From positions 186,001-250,000 of the forward strand of contig NZ_AFWV01000010.1 in NCBI RefSeq assembly GCF_000223985.1: a DNA stretch of 64,000 nucleotides, written 5' to 3'. Under the pieces are notes generated by a model. The model was not told the DNA's origin, did no database searches, and was given only the letters and a program-made list of their open reading frames with translations. This DNA is from Thiocapsa marina 5811 (GTDB lineage Bacteria; Pseudomonadota; Gammaproteobacteria; Chromatiales; Chromatiaceae). Shown one piece after another: positions 55,425 through 64,000 of the stretch. The translations under genes were made by a program, and so were the position numbers. Every line of letters starts with the position of its first letter. Within the stretch, counting starts at the first letter, position 1.

Positions 55425-56431
55425 ACCCGAATGGATCGAGCGTTGCGCTATCGGTCGTCATCATCGGCCGCAACGAGGGATCACGGCTCGTGCGCTGCCT
55501 GCGTTCCGTGCAGGCCATTCGCGGGGTCCGCGGCACGATCGAGATCATCTATGTCGACTCGGACTCCAAGGACGGCAGCGCCGAGCGGGCTCGTGGGCTC
55601 GGGGCACAGGTCATCGTGGTGCATCCGCAACGCCCCTCCGCCGCGCTCGGTCGCAATGCCGGATGGCGCGCGGCAAAAGCACCCGTGGTGCTCTTTCTGG
55701 ACGGCGACACCATCCTGGATCCCGATTTCGTCGCGAGCGCACTGCCCCTGTTGAAGGATCCGAACGTCGCCGTCGTCTGGGGACACCGCCGCGAGCTGCA
55801 CCCGGAGGCGTCGATCTACAACCGGGTGCTGGATCTGGACTGGATCTATCCGCCGGGTCCGAGCGCGTTTTGCGGCGGGGATGCACTGATGCGCCGGGCC
55901 GCATTGGAGGAGGTCAACGGCTTCGACGAAAGCCTGATCGCCGGCGAAGAGCCGGAGCTCTGTCAACGGCTGCGCACGCTGAATTACCGCATCGAGCACA
56001 TCGACCAGCCCATGACCCTGCACGATCTGGCGATCACCCGCTGGGAGCAGTATTGGCGACGTGCCGAGCGGGCCGGCCATGCCTACGCGGAGGTCGCGGC
56101 GCGATTCCGCAACAGTGACTATCCACTGTGGTCCGCGGAGGCTCGGCGCAACTGGATCCACGCGGCCATTCTGATCTTGGCGATTCCGGGCGGTATCGCC
56201 GCCGCCGTCGTCTTGGAAAGCCTCTGGCCGCTGTTGCTGCCGATCGCTTTTTATCTAGCCCTGATCGTGCGCACCGCGCGCCGGGTGGAGTGGAAGGATC
56301 CGAGCCCGGTGACGCGCCTGCTGTACGGGGTGCATTCGCACCTGCAACAGATTCCGATCCTCTTCGGGCAGCTGGGTTTTTATCGTGATCGACGCGCCGG
56401 GCGTCGACGGCGCCTGATCGAGTACAAATAG
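55421..56431 (+). CDS. Glycosyltransferase family 2 protein
   Basis: A 336-residue GT-A enzyme. LSVVIIGRNEGSRLVRCLRS and IIYVDSDSKDGSAER are the nucleotide-binding start, VVLFLDGDTILDPDFV has the metal-binding DxD, and GEEPELCQRL the catalytic-base region. Two C-terminal hydrophobic helices (about residues 245-285) hold it to the membrane. Coupled by a 4-base overlap with the GT4 gene, so both probably act on the same glycan. Confidence 0.92.
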   Translation: MNPNGSSVALSVVIIGRNEGSRLVRCLRSVQAIRGVRGTIEIIYVDSDSKDGSAERARGLGAQVIVVHPQRPSAALGRNAGWRAAKAPVVLFLDGDTILDPDFVASALPLLKDPNVAVVWGHRRELHPEASIYNRVLDLDWIYPPGPSAFCGGDALMRRAALEEVNGFDESLIAGEEPELCQRLRTLNYRIEHIDQPMTLHDLAITRWEQYWRRAERAGHAYAEVAARFRNSDYPLWSAEARRNWIHAAILILAIPGGIAAAVVLESLWPLLLPIAFYLALIVRTARRVEWKDPSPVTRLLYGVHSHLQQIPILFGQLGFYRDRRAGRRRRLIEYK

Positions 56432-56471
56432 GCCGAGAATCGACCGACCCCGGCGCGATTGAGGACGAGCG

Positions 56472-57077
56472 ATGAGCAAAGATATCAAAGGCTTCGCGGT
56501 AGCCGCACTGATCCCGATCGCACGCCTGCGGCGACGACTGTTTAATCCGTTCGTGCGCCTGTGGAGCCATGCCCGCTTGGCGGAGCGGATCGCCGCGCCG
56601 CTCGATCCCTCGGTCGTCGTACTCGGAGTCCCCGAGATCCACGGAACCGGCAAGATCCGTTTGGGCCGCCAACTCTATCTCTACCCCGGTCTCTATCTCG
56701 AAACCCAAGGGGCGGGCGAGATCGAGATCGGCGACGAGGTGGTCCTCTCGCGCGGGGTCCATCTGGTCGCCTTCGAACGCATCCGCATCGGCGACGGCAG
56801 CATGGTCGGCGAATACACCAGCATTCGCGACGCGAACCATCGCACCGGCACGGATACGGCGCTACGTTGGTCCGGCCACGAGAGCCGTCCGATCGAGATC
56901 GGGCGTCAGGTCTGGATCGGGCGCGGTGTTACCCTGCTGCCCGGCGTGACCATCGGCGACGGAGCCGTGATCGGGGCCAACGCCGTCGTGACCCGAGACA
57001 TCCCGGCCGGAGCGGTCGCAGTCGGCGTTCCCGCCCGTGTCGTTCGGTCGGCAGCGGATGCGCCTGCGATGGCGTGA
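56472..57077 (+). CDS. Left-handed beta-helix acyltransferase (WcaF/WbbJ type)
   Basis: A 201-residue hexapeptide-repeat enzyme. Repeats include GEIEIGDEVVLSRGVHLVAF and IEIGRQVWIGRGVTLLPGVT, IGDGAVIGANAVVTRDIPAG. The catalytic histidine is in SIRDANHRTG. GVPARVVRS is the usual end. It probably O-acetylates a sugar of the polysaccharide. It follows the GT2 gene by 40 bases. Confidence 0.9.
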   Translation: MSKDIKGFAVAALIPIARLRRRLFNPFVRLWSHARLAERIAAPLDPSVVVLGVPEIHGTGKIRLGRQLYLYPGLYLETQGAGEIEIGDEVVLSRGVHLVAFERIRIGDGSMVGEYTSIRDANHRTGTDTALRWSGHESRPIEIGRQVWIGRGVTLLPGVTIGDGAVIGANAVVTRDIPAGAVAVGVPARVVRSAADAPAMA

Positions 57078-57115
57078 TCCAGACGACCGCCGCCTCTTTC
57101 TGAGCGCGCCGCCCC

Positions 57116-58492
57116 GTGCTTGCGATCATCGCCCTCATCCCGGGCCTTCTGGCGGGCTGGATCGGACTGACCCGAGGACCGCATGCGGCATTCCTGACGG
57201 TCTATCTGCCGTCGATGATGCTGCTCCCCGAATACTATCGCTGGAACGCACCCGGCCTGCCGGATCCGACCTTCGGTCAAGCCGCTGCCGTCGGCACCGC
57301 CGTTGCTTTCTTCGCACGCGGGACGCCGGGGTTCCGCTTTCATTCAATGGATCTGCTGGTCTATGGTTTCGCGCTCGCCGCGAGCATCTCGGAATACCGT
57401 GCCTCGGGTTACAGCGATGCCCAGAACCTCATGTTCAACATGCTGACCTGGGTGGTGCTGCCCTACATCTTTGCCAAGAGCCTGATCGAGCCCGCCGGAC
57501 ATCGGGTCCGCTTCGCCAAGACCATCGTGATCTGTCTCTTCATCATCTCGGCGGTCTCCGTCTACGAGTTCCGTTTCGGCACCACGCCCTGGCGCATGAT
57601 CCTGGACCCGTTCTTTCCCGGTCAGGCGCGCTGGGTCACGACCTTCCGCTGGGGTTTCGCGCGTGTCGCAGGACCTTACGGGCATGCCATTCTGGCCGGT
57701 ATCGTCATGGTGATCGGCTACCGCATCCAGCGCTGGCTCGAATGGAGCGGCGCATGGGAGCCCAAACCGCGCTTCGCCCCCTGGCTGCCGATCAGTCAGG
57801 GGCGCCTCATCACCCTCGGACTGCTTGCGGGGGTCATCATGACGATGGTACGCGGCCCCTGGATGGGGGCCATCTTGGCGGCGATGTTGGTGATGATCGG
57901 GCGCTCGCGCCAACGGGTCGCCGCGATCGGTGCCGTCGTTGCGCTCATCCTCTTCGTCGGCATCCCCGGCGTGATCTGGTTCCTCGACTACGTCTCGGTC
58001 GGGCGCGAGGGAGCGGAAACCGTGGCCCAGGAATCGGCCGCCTACCGGTGGGAGCTCTTGACCGAATATTCCGAGATCGCCGCCGAACGGATCTGGTTGG
58101 GCTGGGGGCTGACGGCGTGGCCCAAGGTCCCGGGCATGCCCTCGATCGACAACTATTATCTGCTGCTGCTCTTGATGCACGGGCTCATCGCCCTGGTCTG
58201 CTTGCTCGCGATCATCCTCGTCATGTTGGTCCGCCTGACCGCGCACGGGATGCGCCAACCCCTCGCCGAGCCGCGCGGCAGCTCGCTGGCCTTTACGCTG
58301 GCGAGTCTCTATCTCGCGGTCGGCTTCTCGATCGCCACCGTCTATCTCGGCCTGCAAGCCGTTCCGCTGCTCTTCATGATCACCGGCTGGGGTATTGCCT
58401 ATATGGACTCCGGTGTCGAGGGGATCGGCACGGAGGCCGTCGCACCCTCGGAGCCGGCACCGACCCACCGGTTCCGTCGCGTCATGACGTGA
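57116..58492 (+). CDS. O-antigen ligase/polymerase family membrane protein
   Basis: A 458-residue protein with 10 to 12 membrane helices. The large periplasmic loop with YRWELLTEYSEIAAERIWLG and WGLTAWPK, SIDNYYLLLLLMHGLI is the Wzy_C/RfaL-like part, with the conserved Arg and the DNYYL segment before a helix. It either polymerises repeat units (Wzy) or ligates them. The Wza/Wzc-like genes upstream favour Wzy. The start is a GTG at 57116, 38 bases after the acyltransferase stop. Confidence 0.85.
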   Translation: MLAIIALIPGLLAGWIGLTRGPHAAFLTVYLPSMMLLPEYYRWNAPGLPDPTFGQAAAVGTAVAFFARGTPGFRFHSMDLLVYGFALAASISEYRASGYSDAQNLMFNMLTWVVLPYIFAKSLIEPAGHRVRFAKTIVICLFIISAVSVYEFRFGTTPWRMILDPFFPGQARWVTTFRWGFARVAGPYGHAILAGIVMVIGYRIQRWLEWSGAWEPKPRFAPWLPISQGRLITLGLLAGVIMTMVRGPWMGAILAAMLVMIGRSRQRVAAIGAVVALILFVGIPGVIWFLDYVSVGREGAETVAQESAAYRWELLTEYSEIAAERIWLGWGLTAWPKVPGMPSIDNYYLLLLLMHGLIALVCLLAIILVMLVRLTAHGMRQPLAEPRGSSLAFTLASLYLAVGFSIATVYLGLQAVPLLFMITGWGIAYMDSGVEGIGTEAVAPSEPAPTHRFRRVMT

Positions 58493-58655
58493 ACACCGAT
58501 CAACCCCGACGGCATCATGTATTCTTAGGTTCGCAGGCAGAGTCGCGTCCGAATCGACTCACGCAGATGACGGATCTCGGGCGACGGACACCGGGACATG
58601 GACTCGGCGCGACCGAGCCGGATCAACGAAGCAGCAGGACAGAGGACCGACAGCC

Positions 58656-60311
58656 ATGACGGACAAGGTTACACCCGAGGCCAAGTCCTCTGTCCAGGGG
58701 CAAGGCGCTCGACTCGACGCCGGCGGCATGAACCGCCTGGTCAGCCGCAACATCTTCAGCTCGGTCGGCGCCAAGCTCCTCTATCTGGTCACCCGCTTCT
58801 TCATCCCGCCGATCGTCCTGGCCTATATCAGTCTGGAGGAATACGGCATTTGGGCGATTTCCTTCATCCTCATCGGCTACTTGGGGATGAGCGCCTTCGG
58901 GGTCTCCAACGTCTACATCCGCTACGTCGCCCAGTATCACGCCAAAGGCGAAGAGCATCGGATCGGCGATCTCTTGTCGACCGGCTTGACGGTGGTGAGC
59001 TTGATCAGCCTGGTTGCGCTCGCGCTTCTTTGGATCGGGCTGCCGACCCTGATCGACGCGCTCTCGGTCTCGCCCGATCTACGAACCACGGCATTCGTGC
59101 TCATCTTCGGCAGCGCGGCAATCTTCGCACTCGAGCTGAGCTGGGGCGCCTTCGCGTATGTCCTGACGGGCCTGCAACGCATCGTGCAGCAAAACCAGGT
59201 CTGGGTCGGGACCTTCCTGCTCGAGACCCTGCTGGTCGTGGTCTTCCTGGTCGCCGGACTCGGGGTCTATAGCCTGCTCTATGCCTTCGCGATCCGCTAT
59301 CTGGTGTCGATCAGCGTCAATGTCTGGCTCTGCTTCCGCAATATCCCGGGGCTGACGATCTCGCTGCGGCGTTTCAATCGGGCCGATCTCGCGCTCTTCT
59401 ACCGCTATGGCGGCATTGTCCAACTCTCCGGCTTTCTCGGGATGTTCCTGCGCTCGATCGAGAAGCTGATCGCCGGACTCTTCATCAATGTACAGGCGAC
59501 CGGCCTCTTCGACGTCGCACAGAAATTCCCGGTGATGGCGACCTCGATCCCGGGCTCCATGAACGCCGTCTTCCTGCCGGCAACCTCCTATATGCACTCG
59601 CAGGAGCGCCGCGGCGAGCTCCTCGAGCTCTATTTCAAAGGCGCGCGGTACATCAATCTGGTGACCGGCTTCATGATGGGCTTCATGGCCGCCTTCGCAG
59701 CGCCCCTGATGGTCGCCTGGCTGGGGCCGAATCCGGAATTTGCCTTGGCGCCGCTGATCCTGGCCTGTTTCACATTGCCCTTCCAGCTCAACATCCTGAC
59801 CGGACCGGCTTCGAACATCTACCGCGGCATGGGGATCCCCGCACGCGAGCTCATCTACCCGCTGTCCCAACTTGCCCTGGTGGTCATCCTGGTCGGCGCA
59901 GGATTCCTGATCTTTGGTATCGATGTGGTGGTGATCACGCTGGCGGTCGCCCTGGCCATGATCCTGAGCGCGCTGATCTATATGGTCTACACCAATCGCT
60001 TCCTCGAACTGGGGCAGGGGCGCTTTGTTCGCGGCGCCCTGCTGCCCGGTCTCTGGCCCTACCTGACCGGATTCGGGCTCTATCTGCTGGCTCGCCCCTG
60101 GGTCGAGTCGGTCGGCGACGATCGTTGGGGCAGCATCGTCCTGGTGCTGGTCGCGGGAATCGTCTACTGCGCTTTGCAGGCCGCGATCCTGTGGTTCTTC
60201 CAGTTCGATGCAGGCGAAAAAGACTTTGTTGCCGTCAAGGTTCGAGGCTTGACCGGACGCCTAGGCGGCGCACGGTTCCTACGCAAGAGAGAGCATCCGA
60301 ATGGGCACTGA
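58656..60311 (+). CDS. Polysaccharide flippase, Wzx/MATE-like
   Basis: A 551-residue protein with about 14 membrane helices. SRNIFSSVGAKLLYLVTRFF at residues 28-47 is the usual first helix, GIWAISFILIGYLGMSAFGV and the later GLFDVAQKFPVMATSIPGSM belong to the Polysacc_synt fold. It would flip lipid-linked repeat units across the inner membrane. The hydrophilic C-terminus is longer than usual. It overlaps the next gene by 11 bases. Confidence 0.88.
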   Translation: MTDKVTPEAKSSVQGQGARLDAGGMNRLVSRNIFSSVGAKLLYLVTRFFIPPIVLAYISLEEYGIWAISFILIGYLGMSAFGVSNVYIRYVAQYHAKGEEHRIGDLLSTGLTVVSLISLVALALLWIGLPTLIDALSVSPDLRTTAFVLIFGSAAIFALELSWGAFAYVLTGLQRIVQQNQVWVGTFLLETLLVVVFLVAGLGVYSLLYAFAIRYLVSISVNVWLCFRNIPGLTISLRRFNRADLALFYRYGGIVQLSGFLGMFLRSIEKLIAGLFINVQATGLFDVAQKFPVMATSIPGSMNAVFLPATSYMHSQERRGELLELYFKGARYINLVTGFMMGFMAAFAAPLMVAWLGPNPEFALAPLILACFTLPFQLNILTGPASNIYRGMGIPARELIYPLSQLALVVILVGAGFLIFGIDVVVITLAVALAMILSALIYMVYTNRFLELGQGRFVRGALLPGLWPYLTGFGLYLLARPWVESVGDDRWGSIVLVLVAGIVYCALQAAILWFFQFDAGEKDFVAVKVRGLTGRLGGARFLRKREHPNGH

Positions 60312-61830
60312 TTTCGGGGCGTCGGCGCACGCCGATGACTATCGTCTCGCGGACTTCAAACTCCTGCTTCCGATCGGACCCGATGTCCGCACGCTGGTGA
60401 TCGGCACGCATCAGCCCGCCTTTCTCCCGCATCTCGCGGGCGAGCTCGGCACGATCGATCTGGTCGTCGAGCCGCCGCAGGACCGATTGCACGAGACGAC
60501 ATTGGCGGCGATGGCCGCTCTCGCGGCGCCCGAGCGGGTTCGCCGAATCGGCGCCCCCGAGGGCGAATACGACCTGGTCTTCTCCGAAGACGTCTCGGCC
60601 GGGCGCCATCTCAGAGCGGGCGGCGTTCTATGTCGGTTCCTTGGCCGGGAGGTCGATTCGACGTCTTCCGGACTCACCCCGATCGGCCGCTGGCGGGCCT
60701 ATCCGGATTGGCCCGCCTTCCGGGTACTGATCCCCGACCACCCAGCCGGCTTTCGGGCCGCCGCACGCGATCTTCGGCTCTATCCGTCGCGGTCGCTCAC
60801 GGGTCTGCTCGCACGATTCTCAGCCGGCGCGGCCGCGCGGCGTCTGCCCGAGCAAGGGATCGCGCTCTATCGACGCGAAGGTGCCGAGCCTCATCCCACG
60901 CTGCTGGGCACACTGCGCGGCGCACTCGCCTCGATGGGCACCGACGCCATCCGCGAGACACCTGCAGATCATTGGCTGCTGGCATCCGGTCGACTTGGAC
61001 CGGGCAATCCCGTTCTGGCCTTCAGTCTCGACGCGCACGGACAGCCGCAGCGCCTGATCAAGGCAGCGCGCTTTCCCGGCGGGCAACACCTGCGCGCCGA
61101 GGCCGAGCAATTGGATCGGATCGAGCAGGCATTGGGCCCGACCGCGGCGGCCCGGATCATCCGACCGACCGACTCCGCCGTGGTGGCGGGACGATGGGCG
61201 CTGGCCTATGACTTCGAGCCCACTCATCCCTTCTTCGGGATCCGCTGGCGCCTGCAGAGCCGCAAGCGATTCTGTCTGGCGATGGCCGACTGGCTGGCGG
61301 CGCTGGGGCTCGCGACCCGTCGACAACCCGACCGGACGGACATCGCGGCCCGTCACGTCGCACCGTTGCAGCGGCTCGTCGCACGCCGGATCTTGCCCCG
61401 TAAGACCCAGCATCAGGCCGCGGCCGCCCTGGAAGACCTCGAACGCCTCGCACCCTCTCTACCGATGATCCTGGAGCACGGGGATCTCGGCATCTACAAC
61501 ACCCGTCTGACGAACGCGGACGGCTCGGATTTCCGAGTGCTCGATTGGGGTTCCTCGACCTTCGAGGGCATCCCGCTCGGCGACCTCGCCTACCTGCTCT
61601 GCTCGGCTCGCGCCCCGAAGGCGCTGGCACGCCGCTGTCTCGGCAACTATCTGGTACGCATGCATATTCCGACCGGCGAGGCCCCTGCGTTGTGGTTCAG
61701 CTATCTCGCTCGACGCTGGGAAGAGCTCGACGGCATTCGACCGCCGGTACACGATGACCCGACCTCCGGCGGCGGGCTCCTGCTGCCGATTCACGCCCGT
61801 GTCGCGCCTTACCTCGACGGGCTGACCTGA
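60301..61830 (+). CDS. APH-like phosphotransferase family protein
   Basis: A 509-residue protein. The C-terminal half is a kinase fold of the aminoglycoside phosphotransferase/choline kinase type: MILEHGDLGIYNTRL is the catalytic loop (HGDxxxxN) and FRVLDWGSSTFEGI the metal-binding loop, followed by DLAYLLCSARAPKA. The N-terminal 200 residues (LLPIGPDVRTLVIGTHQPAF) look like a damaged or divergent methyltransferase-like domain. It overlaps the flippase gene and is therefore part of the polysaccharide cluster. It may phosphorylate a sugar or polyol. Confidence 0.8.
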   Translation: MGTDFGASAHADDYRLADFKLLLPIGPDVRTLVIGTHQPAFLPHLAGELGTIDLVVEPPQDRLHETTLAAMAALAAPERVRRIGAPEGEYDLVFSEDVSAGRHLRAGGVLCRFLGREVDSTSSGLTPIGRWRAYPDWPAFRVLIPDHPAGFRAAARDLRLYPSRSLTGLLARFSAGAAARRLPEQGIALYRREGAEPHPTLLGTLRGALASMGTDAIRETPADHWLLASGRLGPGNPVLAFSLDAHGQPQRLIKAARFPGGQHLRAEAEQLDRIEQALGPTAAARIIRPTDSAVVAGRWALAYDFEPTHPFFGIRWRLQSRKRFCLAMADWLAALGLATRRQPDRTDIAARHVAPLQRLVARRILPRKTQHQAAAALEDLERLAPSLPMILEHGDLGIYNTRLTNADGSDFRVLDWGSSTFEGIPLGDLAYLLCSARAPKALARRCLGNYLVRMHIPTGEAPALWFSYLARRWEELDGIRPPVHDDPTSGGGLLLPIHARVAPYLDGLT

Positions 61831-61880
61831 CCGCGTGTCCGTATGCTTCGAAGTCCCGGCAAGCGCATTCGCTCTAAGCG

Positions 61881-62726
61881 TCAAGGCGGCGTGAGCTGTT
61901 TCGGGTCGCCGGCGAGGAAATCGCCGTAATGCTTACCGGAGGCCGTATCACCATTCGAGAAGAGAACATGTCGTGTACCGCCGATCTGCAGATAAACGCC
62001 GGACACCTCGGATGTGATTTTTCCGTTTGCGTCGCGTTTGTAGAAGACCTTGAAGTCCGAGATCGGAGCGTATCCGCTGCGATTGAAGTCCGTGATGCCT
62101 GCGAACTCAAAAAACGCGTCCATGAACGGGGTATTATTGCTCCAGGAGAAAGAGGCGTTACCCACATTATCCGGCTTGAACACCCCCCCATCCGCCAACC
62201 ATTTTTTCGTAAATTCCTTAAACGCCCTCATCAGCTCGGCGACAGTGTCTTCGATGTCCTTCGGATCGGTGGACGTCCTGTAGCCCCCGGCGACGTCGTC
62301 GCGACAAATCGGCGGAACCTGACTCGCGAGCGTTGCCGACGTCTTCAGACAGCTCCAGACGATCCCGCCGCCGTTCTCGCTCGGAACCAATCGCAGCTCC
62401 GGATCAACCCTCGCACCGGTGTTCTGAGTCGTCACCGAGATCACCCCGGCATCCTCGATCGCGAGCGCCCTGACATAGCGACTGAACGAAGCCGAATCGC
62501 CGACGATACCTGTCTTCACGTTCGCGAGACCGCCGTTTGCCGCCTGTTCGACCACGGTGCTCTTGAGTGATGACGCCATCCCCAGCGCCTCGCTCACCTT
62601 GGAGCGAATGCTGTAGTCCTGAAACGCAGGAACGGCAACGGCTGCAAGGAGCCCGATCACGGCCACGACGATCATAACCTCGATGAGGTTGAAGCCCTTC
62701 TGGGCGTAATTCATTCGGCGATTCAT
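61881..62726 (-). CDS. Type IV pilin-like protein with long C-terminal domain
   Basis: A 281-residue prepilin. The short leader MNRRMNYAQKG is cleaved before FNLIEVMIVVAVIGLLAAVA, with the required Glu5 of the mature protein. AFQDYSIRSKVSEALGMAS is the usual next helix. PilA proteins are about 140-170 residues; here an extra 110 or so carry SWSNNTPFMDAFFEFAGITD and a beta-rich end. Cysteines in WSCLKTS and PPICRDD may form the disulfide. It stands alone, convergent with the APH-like gene. No other pil genes are near. Confidence 0.88.
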   Translation of the reverse strand: MNRRMNYAQKGFNLIEVMIVVAVIGLLAAVAVPAFQDYSIRSKVSEALGMASSLKSTVVEQAANGGLANVKTGIVGDSASFSRYVRALAIEDAGVISVTTQNTGARVDPELRLVPSENGGGIVWSCLKTSATLASQVPPICRDDVAGGYRTSTDPKDIEDTVAELMRAFKEFTKKWLADGGVFKPDNVGNASFSWSNNTPFMDAFFEFAGITDFNRSGYAPISDFKVFYKRDANGKITSEVSGVYLQIGGTRHVLFSNGDTASGKHYGDFLAGDPKQLTPP

Positions 62727-63285
62727 CTGAACACCTGCTCCCTTGAAAATCTGTTTTGATCCCGCCTCGAGCACCCGAGCCGCGGCCCACTTCGGAAACG
62801 ACACAGGTCAGCCGAGGCATCGAGACGGCGAGCCCCTATGCATCCATGTCACCGGACCTTGCAGGCAAAGACCGGACCATGCAACCTGTGATGATCCGGC
62901 CAATCGACCCGGTCGAGCGTCCGCCGGAGCTACAAACCGCCTGACTCCTTGTCGGAACCGGGCGCCGAACCGACCGTTCGTGTCGGGACCGAGGTCACCG
63001 CCAGCCGGAGACACGCCGGGTCGCTGCCTGTCAAAAGGTGACCCATGTCGCAGGCTCGCAGGGGACTATCGTCCATGCTCTCGGGGAACGGCCGACGAGC
63101 GCACCCGCAAGATCGGCCGCTCCGGTCCCTCCGTCGAGCACACGAATCCGGACGATCTCGCCGAGATCGCCGAAGTCGACCCCGGGTCCGATCCCGTCGA
63201 TAGGACTGGAGCCCCGCATCGCATGGATCTACACTCATTCGACGGAAGCTCGGAAACGACGACAACGGCTGGAGGGCGGACAGGC
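62727..63285. other. Divergent region between pilin and glycosyltransferase genes
   Basis: About 560 bases with promoters for both flanking genes expected. Short frames are present but none is convincing. I recognise no sigma-54 box, palindrome pair or repeat element here. Confidence 0.4.
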
Positions 63286-64000
63286 ATGACCAAAGCACGA
63301 GGGCCTCGTTTGCTCCTGTCCGCCTATCAATGTGGCCCGGGAATGGGCTCGGTCTCCCAGATCGGCTGGCACTGGTACAGCCGTCTCGCCCGCAGGCTGC
63401 CGACGACCTTGCTCACCCATGTCCGCAACCGTCCCGCAATCGACGAGGCCGGCGGGCCGGTCGGCGAAAGCCGCATCCTCTATGTCGATACCGAGTGGTT
63501 TGCCGGCCCGCTGTATCGGGTCGCCTCGCGGATCTTCCCCAAAAGCGAGCATGCCGTTTTCCTGGTCTCCTCGCTGGATTTCTATGTCTACGACCGCGAG
63601 GCATTGCGCATCGCCCGGGCAGAGTCTCGGGGCGGAATGCCGTGGGACATCGCGCATGCCCCGACCCCGGTCTCGCCGCTCGCGGCCACCCGCCTGCACC
63701 GCTTGGGCCTTCCGGTCGTGCTTGGACCCTGGAACGGCAACCTGGGTCTGCCGCCGGGGTTTCGCGACATCCTCCGTGCGGACTCGGCCTGGCTCTACCC
63801 GGTGCGCCATCTCGGGCGTGTCGTGGATGCGTTGGCGGGCGGGACGCGCCATGCGACGGCCATCTTGACTGCGACACGCGCCACAGTCGCCGGCATCCCG
63901 CGGCGCTATCATCGCCTCTGCTTACCCGTGCTGGAGAACGGGGTAGAGCTCGACACCTTTCCGGCCGCACCCTGGCCGACCGCGCCGGGTGTGGCGGGCG
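63286..64000 (+). CDS. Glycosyltransferase family 4 protein (partial, C-terminus beyond window)
   Basis: The frame is open from the ATG at 63286 to the window end (238 codons). The start LLLSAYQCGPGMGSVSQIGW resembles the acceptor-binding loop of GT4 enzymes. DIAHAPTPVSPLAATRLHRL and VLGPWNGNLGLPPGFR lie in the first Rossmann domain, and AILTATRATVAGIPRRYHRL with LENGVELDTFPAAP marks the linker to the second. The donor-binding half is outside. It extends the polysaccharide cluster. Confidence 0.85.
   Translation, partial: MTKARGPRLLLSAYQCGPGMGSVSQIGWHWYSRLARRLPTTLLTHVRNRPAIDEAGGPVGESRILYVDTEWFAGPLYRVASRIFPKSEHAVFLVSSLDFYVYDREALRIARAESRGGMPWDIAHAPTPVSPLAATRLHRLGLPVVLGPWNGNLGLPPGFRDILRADSAWLYPVRHLGRVVDALAGGTRHATAILTATRATVAGIPRRYHRLCLPVLENGVELDTFPAAPWPTAPGVAG

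Noticed and set aside
57037-58659. 540-codon plus-strand frame overlapping the O-antigen ligase gene
   Set aside because: Arg- and His-rich shadow; the other frame has clear membrane helices and the ligase loop.

Overview
The window looks like chromosomal DNA from a GC-rich gammaproteobacterium, most likely a purple sulfur bacterium of the Chromatiaceae. That placement is inference. It rests on base composition, on the mix of UbiK, a YifB/ComM-type ATPase, a TorF-like porin and glycogen phosphorylase, and on [NiFe]-hydrogenase maturation genes including a HupK-like protein. No rRNA, tRNA or CRISPR array was seen.

Layout. 1-4165 (minus) is a tightly overlapping ABC operon of the gliding-type family (ATPase, permease, GldG-like protein, DUF4340-type protein running off the edge). 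4294-7199 holds a repeat element, a DUF6544-type protein and a CadC-like winged-helix/TolB/TPR regulator. 7337-12835 is an accessory island bracketed by a 315-bp direct repeat. Inside lie a 3'-truncated group II intron whose reverse transcriptase is fused in frame to a copied gene end, a sulfotransferase of different base composition, and decayed IS4-like and ISAs1 transposases. 12571-17132 (minus) carries a small membrane protein, hypE, hypD, hypC and a hupK-like gene. 17280-18766 has a methyltransferase and a TPR protein around a long hairpin. 19126-22418 (minus) is an unusual trio (dehydrogenase, RraA-like protein, ATP-grasp protein) next to ISL3 debris. 24340-24495 is an orphan KdpF-like peptide.

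24690-31125 is a signalling block: an EnvZ/OmpR-like pair, a peroxiredoxin, a hybrid kinase with a degenerate receiver, a receiver-PAS protein and an ArsR-type regulator. 31459-36302 has spermidine synthase, then on the minus strand a porin-glnK-amt-amt operon with a convincing sigma-54 promoter, an NtrC-like site and an intrinsic terminator. 36795-43385 has ubiK, a yifB-type gene, an ABC-F ATPase and glycogen phosphorylase. 43536-45787 encodes a partner-switching set (receiver-PP2C, Hpt, STAS).

45818-64000 is an exopolysaccharide locus: Wza-like export lipoprotein, Wzc-like protein with a damaged Walker A, two glycosyltransferases, acyltransferase, O-antigen ligase/polymerase-like protein, flippase, APH-like kinase, an oversized type IV pilin and a partial glycosyltransferase. 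Embedded in it (49.1-54.0 kb) is the most interesting unit. A sigma-54 enhancer-binding regulator sits between two sets of secreted proteins, one of them an LruC/DUF4114 protein. Both sets have near-identical sigma-54-type promoters and paired CTGCC-N5-GGCAG palindromes upstream. I read this as a dedicated regulon for extracellular matrix proteins. A second system-level observation is a family of intergenic elements ending in TAAACCGC/GCGGTTTA, with at least four copies here.
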